Source: Eonycteris spelaea
Lineage: Eukaryota; Chordata; Mammalia; Chiroptera; Pteropodidae
Direction of reading: 5' to 3'
Length of the DNA stretch: 64,000 nt
Assembly (NCBI GenBank): GCA_003508835.1
Contig: PUFA01000116.1
Span: 1,426,001-1,490,000, forward strand
Shown: positions 1 to 16,744 of the stretch, in pieces
How the letters are laid out: every line of letters begins with the position of its first letter
Numbering within the stretch: position 1 is the stretch's first letter
The notes under the pieces: model-generated
What the model saw: only the letters and a program-made list of their open reading frames with translations
Told to the model about the DNA's origin: nothing
Database searches by the model: none
Program-made: the position numbers and the translations under genes

Positions 1-489
1 AATGCGAGTGTTTGCAGTTACCCGGTGAGGGAGGCTGAGCACGCCAATGGGCTCTCAGTCCCCAGGACCTGCCCAGCCAGCTCCCTTTGCGGGCTGCACA
101 CACCTATCAGCTGACGGTGACACCCATCGGACCCTCACTGTGTGCAGAGGGCAGCGGGAACCGGCTAAGAGGGGATGCTCTGCAGCGTGCTCGGCCGCCC
201 CCACCTCCATGCAAGCGTGGGGAGGTGGGCCGGGTCCTCCACCCTCAGCTGCTGTTTGCTGTTAAAGGTGGGGGAGATGGCTGGCCCGGTGGGAGCCGCC
301 CTGCACAGGAAACGGGAGAGCTGACATATACCGCCACCCCTGGGCCATTTCTTAGCTACGGAAATAGGGGATCAGCCTAGATCCCTTAGGGCCTTTTGGT
401 CACTAACGTCTTAGAGTCCCTTGTTGGTGGTGGTGGCTGTCCCCGCTGACGGGAGGCCCACCTGCCCCTTCTTCATCCTGGTCACCGTC
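1..489. other. Left edge, no recognisable gene
   Basis: I searched the minus strand here for the third and later exons of TMEM176A, which should lie beyond the exon ending at 490. I found no match to the expected short third exon or to the membrane-spanning fourth exon. In TMEM176B the matching exons lie about 320 and 620 bases past exon 2. Either these exons have been lost or they have diverged past recognition. No repeat family is obvious. Confidence 0.4.
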
Positions 490-1234
490 CGCCCACCCCA
501 CTGGCCACAACCCCGGTCCAGATGCGAGCCCCCAGGACACGCAGATGTGGAAGGAGTTGGAGGATAAGGCGTAGACGAGGGCTCCCAGCACCACCTGCAC
601 CCGCAAGGCAAAGAGCCTGAGGACCCGGCTCCCAGGTCCCAGACCCGGGGGCGACCCCCTGCCCCCAAATCTCAGGGTGGCTTTGAGGACCTGCTTTGTC
701 AGATATTCACGGTTAGACCCTCATAAAAGAGAAAGAGAGAAGAGAGATGCGGGGAGGAGAGAGAGAGGGGAAGGAGAGAGGAGCCAGCCGCGCTAGGTCG
801 GACTCAGGACTCCATCGGCTGCGACTTCCTGCCATCACCTCCTTAGCCCACAGTCTGCCCCACTGACATCTTTGTATGGGGAAGGCTGGTGAGTGAGGAA
901 GAAGGGGGGCACAGGACAGCTGGGTGCCCAGGAAGAGGAGACGGCTGACTGAGCGGCCTCCTCAGGGTGCGGCTGGCTGAGACCCTTGGCTGCAGGAGAG
1001 GGTGTCGCTCCTCTCCTGGTACAAAAGCCTGGGTACCACTCCAGCAGCCCTACTCACCCAGGAGGCCACTGGCGTCTGCTGCCCCGAGTCTGGGAGGTGG
1101 CACCGGGGACAGGGGGCCACAGCAGGGAGAGCACCTAGTCAGTAGGAGCTGGGCTAGAGCAGACTCCAGGTGGATGAGCACGTCAACGTGGGTGGGCGGG
1201 GGGTCTCAGGGGCCCCCTCACTGCCGTCCGCCAT
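490..1234 (-). pseudogene. TMEM176A: TMEM176A remnant (two coding exons, broken)
   Basis: Two minus-strand exons match TMEM176A, an MS4A-like four-span protein of intracellular membranes in myeloid cells. Coding exon 1 runs from an ATG at 1234 to a good donor at 1058/1057. It holds a family-typical N-terminus, with THVDVLIHLESALAQLLLT from 1193 (human has an HIHQESALAKLLLT-like segment) and a terminal VASW. These pieces lie in different frames. The ATG frame shifts by one base before the THVDV segment and, if read on, meets a TAG. A second shift precedes VASW. Exon 2 (600-490) encodes exactly 37 residues, VQVVLGALVYAL through SGPGLWPVGWA, the same length as its TMEM176B counterpart. Its acceptor reads GG instead of AG after an intact pyrimidine tract, and no clean donor follows. 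Its head-to-head position beside TMEM176B matches other mammals. Frameshifts plus lost splice signals make this a real pseudogene in my view, not a sequencing artefact. Confidence 0.75.
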
Positions 1235-3230
1235 CCCCAGGCCCATGGGCATCCATCTGGAGGAAAAGTTGGCAGGTGTTCACAGATGTCACTGGAGCTG
1301 GGGACTGGCAGAGGCCCCTGGCCACAGGGCGGCATCTCTGGCCCTTTGAGGGGCGAGGGTGTCGTGTCAGGGTGCCCGCCTCTGCAGAGCCCCTGGGCGT
1401 CCCCTCATCCTCCTCCCACGGACGCAGGCTGTGGACCAAGCTGTGCCTGCACCCCCCCTGTCCACCCTCAGCCTCCAGCCCGCTGACAGCATCGTGGCCC
1501 CACTGTGGCTCTTCCTGTGGCCTCTTTCCCTCCAGGGCCCTCAGGCGACCTGTCAGAACCTGTCCCGCTGCCTGCAGCAGCTGCTCCCCAGCTGGACCTG
1601 GGGACGCCCCTCTGCCCCAGCGGTCACTCAGCCCGCGCTGCCTGGTCAGTGCCCCCTCCCGGGGGAAGGGTCTCCCGGAAAGGGCTGCTGGGAGGAGCTG
1701 AGCTGGAGCCGAGAACCAGGCAGAAGGAAGAGAAAGTTGGAAGAGCGCCAGGGAGGGGCTGGCCCACTGCAGCCTGCAATTTCTCAGCATCCAGCTGGAC
1801 CAAGGGGCCCCTCCGGGGCCTCTCCGCCACCCGCCCATGGATCTCCGGGCTCTGTGTGCGGGGGCCGGGGTGGGCAGGGCAAGGGTCTGCCTGTGCCACG
1901 AGTGGGTACACCCCGGTGTGTGCGTTCTGAGTAGACCGAGTGTGTGCGCGCGTGTGTGAGTGTGCGTGCGCTTCCCTTCTCTGACCTGCCTGGTCATCGA
2001 CCCAGGACCAAAGACCTCAGAAGGGCCCCTTCGCTTCAGCTGTTTTCTGGGAAGTTGTGAGCTGCTGCGGTCAGACCCTCCCCCTCCCACCCCTTCCCTG
2101 CCCCTCCCACCCCTTCCTCCTTCTGCTCTTCTCCCGCCCACCCACCGCCCACCCACCGGCAGGTCCTCAGCTCCAGGTCAGCCTCTGCCTGTCACTGTGC
2201 TGTCTGCTGTGCTGTCCGTGTGAGCTCCCAGGAGACAGCAGGTGAGCGGAGCCCTCACTGTGGGACCCATCGACCTCTCGCGCTCTCTCCCCCAGACCAG
2301 TCCCCAAAGCCCCCATCGGTCTCACGTGCCATGCTCCCGCCATTCCTGGGCCCCATAGGATTTTCTGGGGAGGGAGGGACGTGCCAGTTAGACAATGTGA
2401 CCCTAGAGAAATGGCTGGGGAGGGAAGAAGGACATGTGCCTGGCCGTGTTGGCCGGGCTATTGCTCTCCCTCCCCGGTGCCTCGCGCCTTTTTTACGGGT
2501 GCGGGGGCTGAGGCTCAGGTGGTTCGGTGATGAGAAGTCCTTTGAGAGTGAGGCCTGACGGCGGAGGGTCCAGAATGGAGAGGGGGCACGTGGTCCTGTC
2601 AGCTCAGCCCCAGGGCCAGTGAGAGGGACCAGGCAGAGAAGCGTGTCCAGGACAGGAGGGAGAGCCCCCGCCGCCTGGCGTCAAGGTGGTGCGGCAGAGG
2701 AACCTTCCTGGGGCTGGCCTGACTCGGAGGAAGAGCAGGGGGCTGGAGCGACGTGGGAGCTGGAGTGGGGTGCGATCCCCGCGGGGCTCAGAGAGAGCTG
2801 GAGCCCAAGGCACACTCCGGGCTGCAAGGCATGCTGCTCCCGGGCCCCAAGGGGAGACGTGGCTGGAAGCTGGGCTGGACTTCCTCGCGCGGGGGTGAGC
2901 AAGTCTGAGCCTACTGCGTGTGCAGAATTGTCAAGCACCTGTCCTTTCCGCCCTCAGGGAGGCCAGGTAGGCGAAAGTGGACTGCTCTCAAAAGTACGCA
3001 GAATACAAATGGAAAGACTTTTCGGGTTACAGTTATTGCTGCTGTTATTAGAACTGTTACTAATGATATTAGGATTTAATAACAGTGATACTCAAGGACG
3101 GTGCCCATTAGCGTGACCTGTAGAGGATTTCTTTTGGAATTAGGCAAGTTGATTCTCATGGGCATATGGAGAAGTAATCTAGCAAAAATGGCCACGAGAA
3201 ACAAACAAATAACATGGGAGGGTGTGACGT

Positions 3231-3298
3231 GAAACAGCTCAACTAAATGCTAAACTTCGCACATGAAACAGCTCAACTAAATGCTAAACTTCGCATGG
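3231..3298. repeat. 34-bp tandem duplication
   Basis: A 34-base unit beginning GAAACAGCTCAACTAAATGC occurs twice in a row and is almost identical. It lies just before an L1 3' fragment in the TMEM176A/B spacer. No coding role is apparent. Confidence 0.9.
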
Positions 3299-3319
3299 TT
3301 CAACACTTAAATGTGAAAA

Positions 3320-3895
3320 CCCGAGAGCCTAAAACCCCTTAGGAGAAAACACAGAATTATTCCATAATCGTGAAATGGGAAAGTCCTTTTTAAGTACGAT
3401 GCAAAACCCAGAGATTATTTTTCAAAAGATGGAAAACTTTGATTGCATAACGATACAAGCGAAATCAAAAAAGAAATCAGAGATTGGAAAGAAATATTTG
3501 GAACTCGTGTCACAGACGGTAAGTTTTTTGAAGACACGAAGAACTATAAAGACCAAAACGAAACAAAATGAATCGAGGAGGAAGCCCGATATGAATGGAG
3601 CACTCACCAAAGAAGAAAAAAGATGGCTCTCACGCACATGAAAGGAGATGGACCCCACACATCATAGGAGAACAATGGATCGAAACTATACCGAAGTAGT
3701 AACAGGAAGCAGATCTGTGGTCGCCTGGGGCCAGGAGTGGGGTTTCCTAGGGAGGGGACGTTTGGGGACTTTTTTGCAACACAAAAATGTTCTATATCTG
3801 ATTGTATGGCTGCACAAATGTACAAATGCGTCAAAATCGTTGAGATATACCTTTAAGGGGGGGGAGCATTTCATTGCCTAAAATCGGTTAGAATC
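3320..3895 (+). mobile_element. L1 3'-end fragment
   Basis: The first part resembles the end of L1 ORF2 (lysine-rich, with the phrase ATGCAAAACCCAGAGATTA). The second part resembles an L1 3' untranslated region, with a G-rich stretch followed by a GTTCTATATCTGATTGTATG-like segment and a degenerate tail. Its frames are broken and no functional element remains. The family name cannot be assigned by eye. Confidence 0.6.
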
Positions 3896-4458
3896 TACAG
3901 TGGAATGTGTTTTTCCTGATACACATTTGAAAAAGATGCAAACGTTTGCTGACACCCTTGGCTGGCCATGGGCGTGGGGCAGTGGACACTCTTCAACCTC
4001 GCTCCGGCATGGAGGTAGCTTCAGAGGCGATGTCTATTAAAGTTACAAACGACGTTCTCATTGACCTGCCGTTTGGAAGAAAAAAAATAAATAGACGCTG
4101 CTCTAAAAAAAACTATGCATTCGGACGATGGATACTATGCAGCTTATACGAATGAGCGAGGAAGCATTTCAGGGGCCGACGGAGGGTTCTTTGAAACACG
4201 TGGCCCTGTGAACCAACCACGGTGCAGAGAAGGGTGCGTTGCACCCCGCCATGTGTGGGAAAAGCGGGGAGACAGAACATTTTACACGGTTTTATGTGCA
4301 AAAAAAAAGTCTTTGTAGGATATATGAGAAAATGATAATATTAGCTGCTTTCTGGAAGGCGACGAGGTGGCCGGGAGAGGACGGTGGGCGTGTTTTAAAG
4401 GTACACGTTTTCGCATCTTTTGAAAGTTTTAACCATAGGAAACGATTATGTGTACATA

Positions 4459-4765
4459 TGCAGTTGGCCCTTGAACAGTGGGGGTTCATGGCAGTCAAAA
4501 ATCCACGCGTTAACTTTGGACTCCCCCAGAACTTAACTACTGAGAGCCTACTGTTGACTGGAGGCCTCGCGAGTGACACCAGCAACCGGGTACCACAGAT
4601 GTTGTACGTTACGCGTGTCCATGCTGAGTTCGTACCGTGTAGTACGCTCGAGAAAAGAAACTATTAATAAGAGAAACGCAAGGAAGAGAGCTTATACTCA
4701 CAGCGTTTATTGGAGGAAATCCGCGTGCAGGCGGACGCACACAGCGCAAACCCGTGTTGTCCGGG
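4459..4765. mobile_element. Non-autonomous DNA transposon remnant
   Basis: The left end CAGTTGGCCCTTGAACAGTG and the right end near 4743-4762 (GCGCAAACCCGTGTTGTCC) look like the two inverted termini of a widespread mammalian DNA transposon. The interior ACTCCCCCAGAACTTAACTA and TGTTGACTGGAGGCCT also fits that old family. It is internally diverged, with no transposase frame. I recognise the repeat type but am unsure of its exact name. Confidence 0.6.
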
Positions 4766-5026
4766 GGGCAACTCCGTATCTGAAGTCGTTGAAGGTGATA
4801 ATTCAGATTCCGGGGGGGCAGGGTCCAACCTGAGACTCAGACGAACCGTGTCAGACCATTTTGGCGTGAGACCCAGAGGCGACTAGGGTTTGCACCCGCT
4901 CAGGGTCGCTGTGACCTTGACACGTACATCGGGAGAACCCTTGGGATCTTGACAAGGAGTGTTTTTTCCCTGTATTCCTTGTTGCCTTGCTGACCTCAGA
5001 CCTCACTCCTGTACATCTCTCCCCAG

Positions 5027-9386
<4,360 letters not shown>

Positions 9387-9630
9387 GCAGCCGAGGACTC
9401 TGCCTGGATGCCTGCATGTCCCCCCAGAGCGGCGGGGACCTGTGGAGAGGACAGGAGATGCTCCCAGGGCCCCTCACTGCCCTGTCCCTCACACTGCCTC
9501 TCCTTCGGCCGCTGTCCAGCTCATCCTCACCTGCTTGCTGCCCCACCCTGTGTCCTCAGTTCAATGAACAAGTATTGTCTCACTTTCCCCCAACGCTGAT
9601 TAAACAGAAACAAGTGCACAAAATAATTTG
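9387..9630 (+). terminator. TMEM176B 3' UTR with ATTAAA polyadenylation signal
   Basis: After the TGA at 9384-9386 a short 3' untranslated region follows. An ATTAAA signal sits at 9599-9604, with cleavage expected in the next 10-30 bases. Human TMEM176B also has a short 3' UTR. Confidence 0.65.
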
Positions 9631-10583
9631 AAACATAAAGGATGTGGCCTCCCTTTGTTTAAACACCTGGCGAGCTGCAAAAGGCCTTTGGGCGTGTGGA
9701 TTCATGGGGAATTACATGGGAGCTGACCTACGACAGAGAAACAAGATCCCAATAAGACGAAACCCAATTACGTTCTGCTCTATACTCCAAGTGGCAAAAG
9801 TTCTTTTATAGGATTCCCTTCCATTCAATGCAACGAGAAAATGACTCTCATATGCCTAGAATCTTTTTGCCGGCAGAGATTGTCTTTAGCGTCTGTGACC
9901 TTGACCTGAAGATTTACAGGACTATGTGAATGAAGCACGGAGCAAGATTCTTCCCTCGCTCGCTCCTCTCTCTTTCTCTCTTCTCCTTCCCTCCCTCCGT
10001 CCCTTCCTCTCACAGTAGTGCTGGGTCTTCCTCCATGACACACCCCTCTTATTTTTCACTTTCTGATCAATTGGTTCTTTTTGCTTTTTTCATTTTCTTT
10101 ACACATATAAATATACAGATATGAGTAGTTCTGCGGGGTGAGAAAGCAGGTGACGGTCTGTAGAATTAAGAAGTGACAGGGATTCTGGCTTTTTTTCCGA
10201 TTCCCGCACAGCAAGCAGCCTAGTCTCTCCGCGGTGACTTTGAAATCTCTGCGAGGTGGGTTTTGCTCCTTAGCAGGCGTAGCAGCAGCAGGAGGGGGAG
10301 CTGCCGTGGGATCACAGAACTAGGCCAGACGTTCTGAGTAAGGCCGGGAGCCCCTGCCAGTTGGCAGGGGCTTCCGTTGACTGTATGGAATGCATGGGTC
10401 TAGTGGGTCATTAAGTATTGTCGTGTGGGTACAGGCTCACTAAAAGAGCGAACACGTGGGCAGAACTGGTCTTGAAGCAGACAAGCTCAGCATCCCCGCA
10501 TTTACCCGCTGCACAGTACTGCCCCAAGAGCTTTAGACGGGAGAGAGCAGAACTGAATAGTCTTAGCAGAGACCAAATGGCCC

Positions 10584-10640
10584 ACGAATCCTGATACAGA
10601 AGACGAATCCTGATACAGAAGACGAATCCTGATACAGAAG
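10584..10640. repeat. 19-bp unit repeated three times exactly
   Basis: The unit ACGAATCCTGATACAGAAG occurs three times head to tail without a mismatch and is followed by another ACG. The perfect identity suggests recent slippage or expansion. Confidence 0.95.
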
Positions 10641-12287
10641 ACGTTTGCCATCCCCCGGCAGAGGGTACAGAGCAGAGAGAGCGGAGCTTGCCCGAGTGCA
10701 GTCTCTCTGCTCCGCCCTCGAATTTGCATGGCTGGTCTGTGTTGCATTTTGAGAAGCTGGGCCATGGATGATTGGGACATCTTGGTGGCTTGCCAGGGAG
10801 AATTCAGACATGGAATAAGGCCCCTTGAATTTAATCTTTGCTTCAATTCTTTCTATGAACTTGTTAACCTTGAAGTTAAAAAAAAAAGCATTTTGGCGAT
10901 AAGGAACATAAGGGGGGTGTTTGTGTGGGGGAGGGGGATGGGGGGTTGGGGGAGGTGGGGGGTAGGTTGGGGGGTGTAAGAGAGGCCGTTGTCACTTTCT
11001 TCCTCAGAGATTAGAAACTAATATGACTCATTTCTGTGCTTCAGTGTTTCTAGTCGGTTCTTTCAGTCCTTTTATGGCCAGACCAGAGAGAAATGCTTTT
11101 CATTTCTCATCGTGGTAAATAAAGATGAACTCGGCTCCCCTTCCCCTTTTTTTTTTTTTTTTTTTTTCTGGCATGAAATGACCTCTTCCATGTCAGTCTG
11201 GCAACTTCTCTTTTTTAAACCCCCAAAGTTTCTCAATCTCTGAGGGAAGAAGGTCTCTCCCCTCTCTCCCGTTTTCGGGATTCCAGGCTCCCCTGTCCCT
11301 CCACCCCCTTTCCTCGCCCTGCAGAGAGTCCTTTCGAGTTTCTAAACCGTTGCTCACTCGCAGGACGCCAAGAGGTCCCGCCCCTTCTCCCGGCGTTTGT
11401 TTAGTTAGAAAACCCAGCAGCTGGTTGTGTGTTTGTGCAACTCAGTCTAGGCAGCGACGCTGTGTGTGTACAGGCGGAACTGGCTTCTGATCCTCCCGCG
11501 GGGTCCAGCAAATCACCCCAAACCTACATACACGTGTAATTTATTCACAGAAGGGTTTAAAACCGTGGCGAGTATAAACGGGAAATGGCTCTATTATTTT
11601 TCTTTCCTCCCACTGCTTTCCGCTGCGTTTCGTCAGCGCCCCGTCTCCCGGTTGGATGCTGGGTCTGGGACCATCCGAACCACATTCCAGATCCCACAAC
11701 CTGGTCATTAAAACGGCCTCAGGTTCGGCGTCCCAGACCCAGCCCTGCCCCTTCGGAGCACTGCAGGCGTCAGAGCTCGGCAGGCCCTCTCGGGGCGGTG
11801 CAGGCTGCTGGGACTTGGGGGGTCGGTGGGGTGCCAGGGGCCGAGGGGGGCCGCGGGGGTCGCCAGGAAGGCACGGTCTGTGCTGGACACGCGACCCCTC
11901 CCTCCCATCCCTCCGCTCCGCCCTCCCCCTTCCTGAGGACCCGCTGCAGGAGGCCACGGAGGTTTGGGGGCCACTGCGCTTTCTGGGCTCAGCCGGGATC
12001 AGCTGCGGTAATGCGGCTGGTGTCATTTTTTTTTTTTTCCTTAATCTGGGAGATACCTGGGAATCGCCCTGCCCCTCTGCTCATCAGACGTCTGGATCCA
12101 TCAGGAACACTCCCTGGAAAAGTATATCCGAAGGGAGAACCCCGAAACGGCGGGAGGGCGGGGCTTCCCGCAGCGGGAAGTCAATCATTGGCTCTTTCTT
12201 GCCCCTGGAGCCTGAGGTCCAAAGACGGAGGTGCTCGCGCGGAAAATCTGCTGCTAGGTTTTGGGAAGAAGTATCATCTTTGTTAAA

Positions 12288-12307
12288 AATAATAATAATA
12301 ATAATAA
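12288..12307. repeat. (AAT)n microsatellite
   Basis: About seven AAT trinucleotides follow a T-rich segment. Confidence 0.9.
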
Positions 12308-15300
12308 ACCCCTTCTGAAATAGGAAGGAGACGTTTGCTAGGCGGTTTTCACCGCTAGGTACTGCCGGGAACGTCTTTTGCGTTTACTGGTTTAGTTCCT
12401 CCCTCTCCTCCTCTTCACCCACCCCGACTCGGGAGGGTTGGGGGGTTTTTTTTCTTCTTCTTTTTTCTGTATTCTTTTTTTTTGTGTGATTTCCCTTGAC
12501 ATCTTTTCTTTAAAAGCATGTGTAATTTAAACAAATTTTAAAGATAATCAATGTCTTTATTCTCTCTGAAAAATACAGTGCCTTTAGAATGCGCCTGGTT
12601 GCCTGCTCTTGTCTTGGGTTTTCGTTCTTTCTTGATTGATTTTTATCCCCGCGATGAGATATTTAAATTTTTCATATAGTTGACGTTGGTTAAGGTTTAC
12701 TGGTGTTTTCATTCAAACATTGGGGTGGGGAACATGTTTTCGGAGGACCAGCGGGGCCATGGTCAGTCTGCAATCTCACAAGCAGGTGGCCACGGCCTTC
12801 CTTTGCCCCTTTTTTAGGGGAGGCCCTGGCTTCTCACTTGGGGACTGACTTTTTCCTCATCGTCTCACTAAGTGCTCGTGGTGAGGCTTTACCCTCAGTT
12901 CCAGGGATAAAGCGTGGGGCCCAAACTTAGATCAAGCAGCGGACCATCTTCCCCAAACCCAGCGTGATTATTTTACGAGTGGACATATGGCCCAAGCCGG
13001 TCACGTCAGAGTAAATCTTAGGGTCACCAGATGAGACTCTTCTTACTTTTTATACTGAACTTGAACCTCTAAGGATATAAAGCTGGAACTGTAGTAGACA
13101 GGTCGCCCTCACCAGAGGTCGTCCTGCAGGCACTGAGCACTACCCAGGAGCCTGCCATGAGGGCCACCTGCCTCGCAGGTGGGAGCTGAGAGTGTGAGAG
13201 ACATCGCTCCCGAGGAAAGCGAGGAAATCGCTCGAGGCCTGAGTGCAGCAGTGCCTGAAGCCAGAGGGAGTCTTCACCGTTTGCTTAAGCCACTTATGTG
13301 CAGATAAATGAGTTCTAATTAAGTTCTAATTAAGAGGCCGAGGGACTGGGAGGCGGTAACTGGCCTTTGAGTCCTCGTCCAGGAAGCTCCAGGTCCCAGT
13401 TCCCGGCGTGCTGGCCTCAGAGCATCCCCAGCTGCGTGCCGTTTCTGGGGGTGAACATGTGCACCGATGCGACTTCACATCCCATCGCCACCCTTCCCCT
13501 AGCTCCCCACTCCCTTCTGAGCGAATTCGGGTTCCAAAAACATGGGTGCGGCATAACAGATTATGTGTATCCTTTGCAATGCGTGCAAAGATACAATGCA
13601 CATATGTAAACATACGTGTGCTTATTTATATACGCATAGGATAGTTTTGGAAGGAGACACCAAAACCTGTGACTTTGACTGTCTCGAGGGAGGGGACTGA
13701 GCATCCAGGAGACGGGGTATGAGGGGGACTTTTCACTGTATACCCATTTGTACGTTTCAAATATTCTCCGATGAGCAATATATTAAATTATTAAAAGACT
13801 TTTAAAAAATTGAAGAAAGACCTCCCCAAATCCTTTCCATCCCCTCAAAGCCAGAATCTTTCTGGCGTTATCCCTAAACCGTTTGCTTTTATCACTTTAC
13901 TTTTATAAAGCAAGACAGCACGATGACATCCCAGGACCCCTGGAATGACCCAGCGTGCACAGAGAGCCCAGGGCAGGCAGGCTGGAGCCCGCGGAGTGTC
14001 CTTCTCTAAAAAACGGTTGAGCATCCTCCCTGGAGAGCTGAGGTGTCAGGTAGGGCCATGACATGCAGAGCAAAGCCGCCTTTCCTGGGGTTGGGAGCAC
14101 CTGCCTGGCAGACAGGTGTCCGTAATCAGGCCACCTGGTAGAGGAGACCCCCCCGAGCATGCAGACTGCCTCCCCTTTCATTCGTGAGAATGAACGGAAG
14201 GCCCGGGGGGACCAGCTACATAGAGCAGGAGAGTGAGGCTAAAGGAACTGATAGAAAAACGGCCCTAAGAGAAGCAGAAAGTTTGCCTCCCACACACTTT
14301 TTTTTTTTTAAATGATGGCTATTTGAAGGTTTATGCTGGCAAAACTAGGGGGAAAAAACCAAGCAAAGGAGAGATGGGATCTACCAGTGCATCTGGTCCA
14401 GAAGAGAAGCAGGGGCTCCAGCTGGCGGGGTGGGGTTGGGGGAATGAGGAAGCCATCCTCTTGGTCCCCGTGAGAAGCTGGAAGTAGTCACTGCCGTTGG
14501 TGGAACCAGAAAGACAGGTAAACGTAGTAAAGAAGGTGTCTCGGCTGAGAAAAAGTGGAACTGTGAAGACAGCTAAAACGTCATTTGAGATGGGACGTGC
14601 TCGCTCACACTCTGCGTGCCCCAGTCCTAGAACCGCACCACTCCGATGTGCGCCGGGGCCGAGGGCCTGCAGATGGAATCGTTTGTTTGCGACTCACCTT
14701 TCGGGGCCGACTTTGTTTGCTGCTTGGCATCTGTGTCCAGCTCTTTCTGGGAACAGGCCTCTGATGTTCCTCTGGAAACGCCCCTCCTCCACCCTCTGTA
14801 AGTGACTCTAACTTCACCCTCTCCTGCCCCAGGCATGGGGTGAGCATGTGATTCCGCCCCGTTCAGGGACAACAGCCAGTCCCGGTGTTTAGGGGTGGCC
14901 CTTGTGATCCAGAGGCTGTCCCATGGGGACTCAGTCGCAGGACTTACGTTGGAATGGTTGGAAAAAGAAGTTCTTTTTCTTTCCCGGATTGCTAGTTGCC
15001 AAACAGTGTAAGCTAGAGCTCTCTCAGGGAGAGGGTGAGGGAGGGAGAGAGGAGGGCGAGGAGGAACGGAAGAGAAGGGAAAGAAAGGGAAAGGAGAGGG
15101 GAGGGGAGGGGAGGCTGGAAGGGAGAAAATCCAGCGCCCACTGAAACTAGAGGTGACTCTGGGCTTTTCCTTATGTGACTTGATGAACTTCCTTTTTTGC
15201 TCCAGCGGGTGTGAGTTGAACTTCTGTTACCGGAACAGAAAGGACCCTGACTGATTCAACAGCCCACTTAGAAGCAGGGACAAAATCGTCAAAGTAACAA

Positions 15301-16744
15301 GAATGGTACCAGTCGTCCAGAGGGGCAAAGCTGGCTGTAACTGCTGAAATTGAACCAAAGAGTGAGAAAGCACACAAAAATTGGCGAAAAGCACCCCAGG
15401 TTTTAGAAAGTTATCCACAGAGACCCCTTCTTGATTCTGGGGTCAGACCAAATTGCTTAAAAGTGGGTAAGAGTTTTTAAAAAACAACAGCAGCCATCAT
15501 GCACAAATTGTAAACACTCGTGTCCAACCAATAACTGGAATTAGTAATTTTAAATATTTCCCCCTATCTTTAAATTGTAGACCTTTCATATTTGTTTCTA
15601 TTTTTGGTGAAGTATTTTTCCTCTTGTTCCTTTCTAACTTTTCTGTCATTCCTGCTAACAGCCTCACTTCATACTCACCTTCCATTCCCAAGTAATTCGT
15701 CTTAACAACGTAGCCTGTTTGTACTTCTGTTCGTACTTATTTACCTTTGTCGAGGTATACTTGATATGCAAAGAAGCGCACACAAAGTGTACAGTTTGAA
15801 GTTGCAACATATATATGCTCCCAAGAAACCGCCACCACCATCAAGAGAGTGAGCATGTCTGTCACCTTCACGACCAGCCCTCGTACCCCTTGGCGACTCC
15901 TCTCCCCTGTCCTGCCTCACCCAGCCCCCATTCCCAAGAAACCACTGCTTGACTTTTTCTCAGTGTGGATTAGCATGCGATTTCTAGAGTTTTCCGTAAG
16001 TGGAATCTTATATTGCATTTTTTTTTTTCAGTTGACTTCTTTCACTCAGCATAGTGACTGTGGGATCCATCAGTGTTGTCCCGAGCATCAGCAGTTCCTT
16101 TGTTTTTATTGAGTTTCCGGCGGATGGGTCTACTGTGGTTTGTGTATCCAGTCACCTGTTGATGGGCGGTTGGGTTGTTCCCAGATTTTGGTTGCTATAG
16201 AGAAAGGGTCTGGGAACAGTCGGGTCCAGGCCTTGTATGAACGTGAGCTTTCTCTGCTCTGGAGAACTATCTGGGAGAGGAGCGGCTGAGACGTGTCGTT
16301 GGATGCGTTTACTTTTAAGAAAAGTGGATGACTGGTAATAGCCAACCAGGCCCTCCACACCCTCACCAGCTCGAGACGGGTACAGTCTGTTTGATTCTAG
16401 CCGTCTTAACAGCCCTTGAATGGCTGTACAGTATATTTCATGAACTTGCCCCTGATACCTTTCACCTCAATTCCTGTATTTCCCTCTCTTAGAACAACAG
16501 CATACGTGGATCCTTCATTGCCGTGAGGTGGAGTCTTGGAACAGGAGCGAGTTGCTCATTGAAGAGCATAAATATTTAAAAACGCAATATGTATCGTCAG
16601 AGAGCTTCCGGAAAGGCCGTAATAATTGACGTCTCACCAGCAGTGTTAAAATGTCCTTTGTCCTCCTTCCTAATCTCACCAGTAATTTTTGCCAGTAGGA
16701 GATGTTATAGCTCATTTTAATTTTTGCATTCCCACCTCCTCGAC

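Larger units (their letters stand above)
1235..5026. promoter_or_regulatory. Divergent TMEM176A/TMEM176B spacer
   Basis: In other mammals the two TMEM176 genes are transcribed head to head from this interval, so their promoters and untranslated first exons should lie here. The part from about 1.2 to 2.3 kb is GC-rich. A plus-strand stretch ending in a good donor (CAG then GTGAGC, junction at about 2239/2240) is a possible untranslated first exon for TMEM176B, but I cannot confirm it. The remainder holds a tandem duplication, an L1 tail and a DNA transposon remnant, listed separately. No TATA box or start site can be placed with confidence. Confidence 0.35.
9660..15720. other. Gene-poor interval after TMEM176B
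   Basis: No exon of a known gene was found. The stretch mixes T-rich and G-rich low-complexity DNA, for example the G-rich run at 10910-10975 and a T run at 11147-11167. There is a GC-rich segment at about 11.3-12.25 kb, with several overlapping open frames on both strands but no family signature or splice structure. A polypurine block at 15020-15115 ends in repeated GAGGG units. I see no convincing gene here. Confidence 0.5.

Noticed and set aside
1218..2156. 312-codon minus-strand open frame overlapping TMEM176A
   Set aside because: Low-complexity Arg/Gly/Ser-rich translation in GC-rich DNA. It crosses the real TMEM176A exon in another frame and has no domain.
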